From: Acetatifactor muris
GTDB taxonomy: Bacteria > Bacillota > Clostridia > Lachnospirales > Lachnospiraceae
Reading direction: 5' to 3'
NCBI GenBank assembly: GCA_023664365.1
Contig: JAMPFR010000019.1
Coordinates: 1-49,036, forward strand
Length of the DNA: 49,036 bases
Made by a program: the position numbers and the translations under genes. Of this stretch, positions 49,025-49,036 are shown in pieces; within the stretch, counting starts at the first letter, position 1; each line of letters opens with the position of its first letter. The notes beneath the pieces are model-generated. The model searched no databases. It had not been told where the DNA came from and saw only the letters and a program-made list of their open reading frames with translations.

Positions 49025-49036
49025 TAATAAAAAGAA

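Larger units (their letters stand above)
11417..49036. mobile_element. Second prophage, tailed phage with siphovirus-type gene order (right end outside)
   Basis: The integrase next to a tRNA fragment, divergent repressor/Cro switch, recombination and replication genes, terminase, portal, capsid, connector, tail tube, chaperones, tape measure and tail-tip genes follow in standard order over more than 37 kb. A tape measure of about 815 codons and no sheath gene suggest a siphovirus. Signs of decay or oddity: a frameshifted scaffold gene, truncated ASCH and radical SAM genes, and four late genes without a standard start codon. Confidence 0.9.

Noticed and set aside
1-49036. CRISPR arrays, rRNA genes and insertion sequences
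   Set aside because: No regularly spaced direct repeats, no rRNA sequence and no transposase were seen.

Overview
The window looks like the genome of a gut Clostridia bacterium, most likely Lachnospiraceae. The signs are strong AGGAGG-type ribosome binding sites, moderate GC, tRNA genes without an encoded CCA, and families (DUF305, DUF4143 ATPase, cysteine-rich KTR, DUF1351, DUF4373) common in that group. Two prophages flank a short piece of chromosome. Gene calls rest on motif recognition by eye; no search was run.

Layout. (1) 1-3168 is the right end of a first prophage: an amidase lysin, an AT-rich gap with two DnaA-box sequences, a two-gene cassette of a Panacea-domain (PanA-like) antitoxin and a membrane protein that may be its toxin, then a 3' tRNA/tmRNA fragment with a terminator (attR). 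(2) 3190 to about 11365 is chromosome: a DUF305 protein, a two-component system and the ABC transporter it probably controls (both promoters carry the same operator 10 bases before the -10 box), a DUF4143 ATPase, and a flavodoxin-like gene cut short where a tRNA-Ser 3' fragment begins. (3) From about 11417 to the window end is a second, tailed prophage: integrase, RelE-type toxin-antitoxin, ImmA, repressor and Cro with a palindromic operator, many small early genes, a recombination/replication block (DUF1351, annealing protein, NinB-like, HNH, DUF2303, DUF4373), a mosaic metabolic block (PAPS-reductase-like, ASCH, DUF5131, radical SAM, acyltransferase), a cytosine methyltransferase, then packaging, head and tail genes. 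The lysis genes lie beyond the right edge.

Main discovery candidate. Four late genes (terminase small subunit, portal, a cysteine-rich KTR protein, tape measure) have no usable ATG/GTG/TTG where homologous proteins should begin. Each has an AGG codon 4-6 bases after a good Shine-Dalgarno sequence, always preceded by A. In the middle of this region, at 37678-37752, the phage encodes a tRNA with anticodon CCU, which reads AGG. It looks like an initiator tRNA rather than an elongator: mismatched 1:72 pair, A11:U24 pair, an all-GC anticodon stem, A73, and a loop CUCCUUA that differs from the initiator loop CUCAUAA at two places. One change makes the anticodon CCU; the other puts U at position 37, where it could pair with the invariant A before the start codon. 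I infer a phage-encoded alternative initiation system in which an AGG-reading initiator tRNA gates production of essential virion proteins.

Other notable items: a promoter-driven structured RNA candidate (37229-37350) next to that tRNA; terminator-like hairpins sharing a doubled AGAGCC motif directly before terS, the tRNA and the next late block; a PBECR-like nuclease domain fused to the minor capsid protein; a lambda-type GGGAAAG slippery heptamer exactly where the DUF5131 gene changes frame; and several recombination scars and small unannotated genes.
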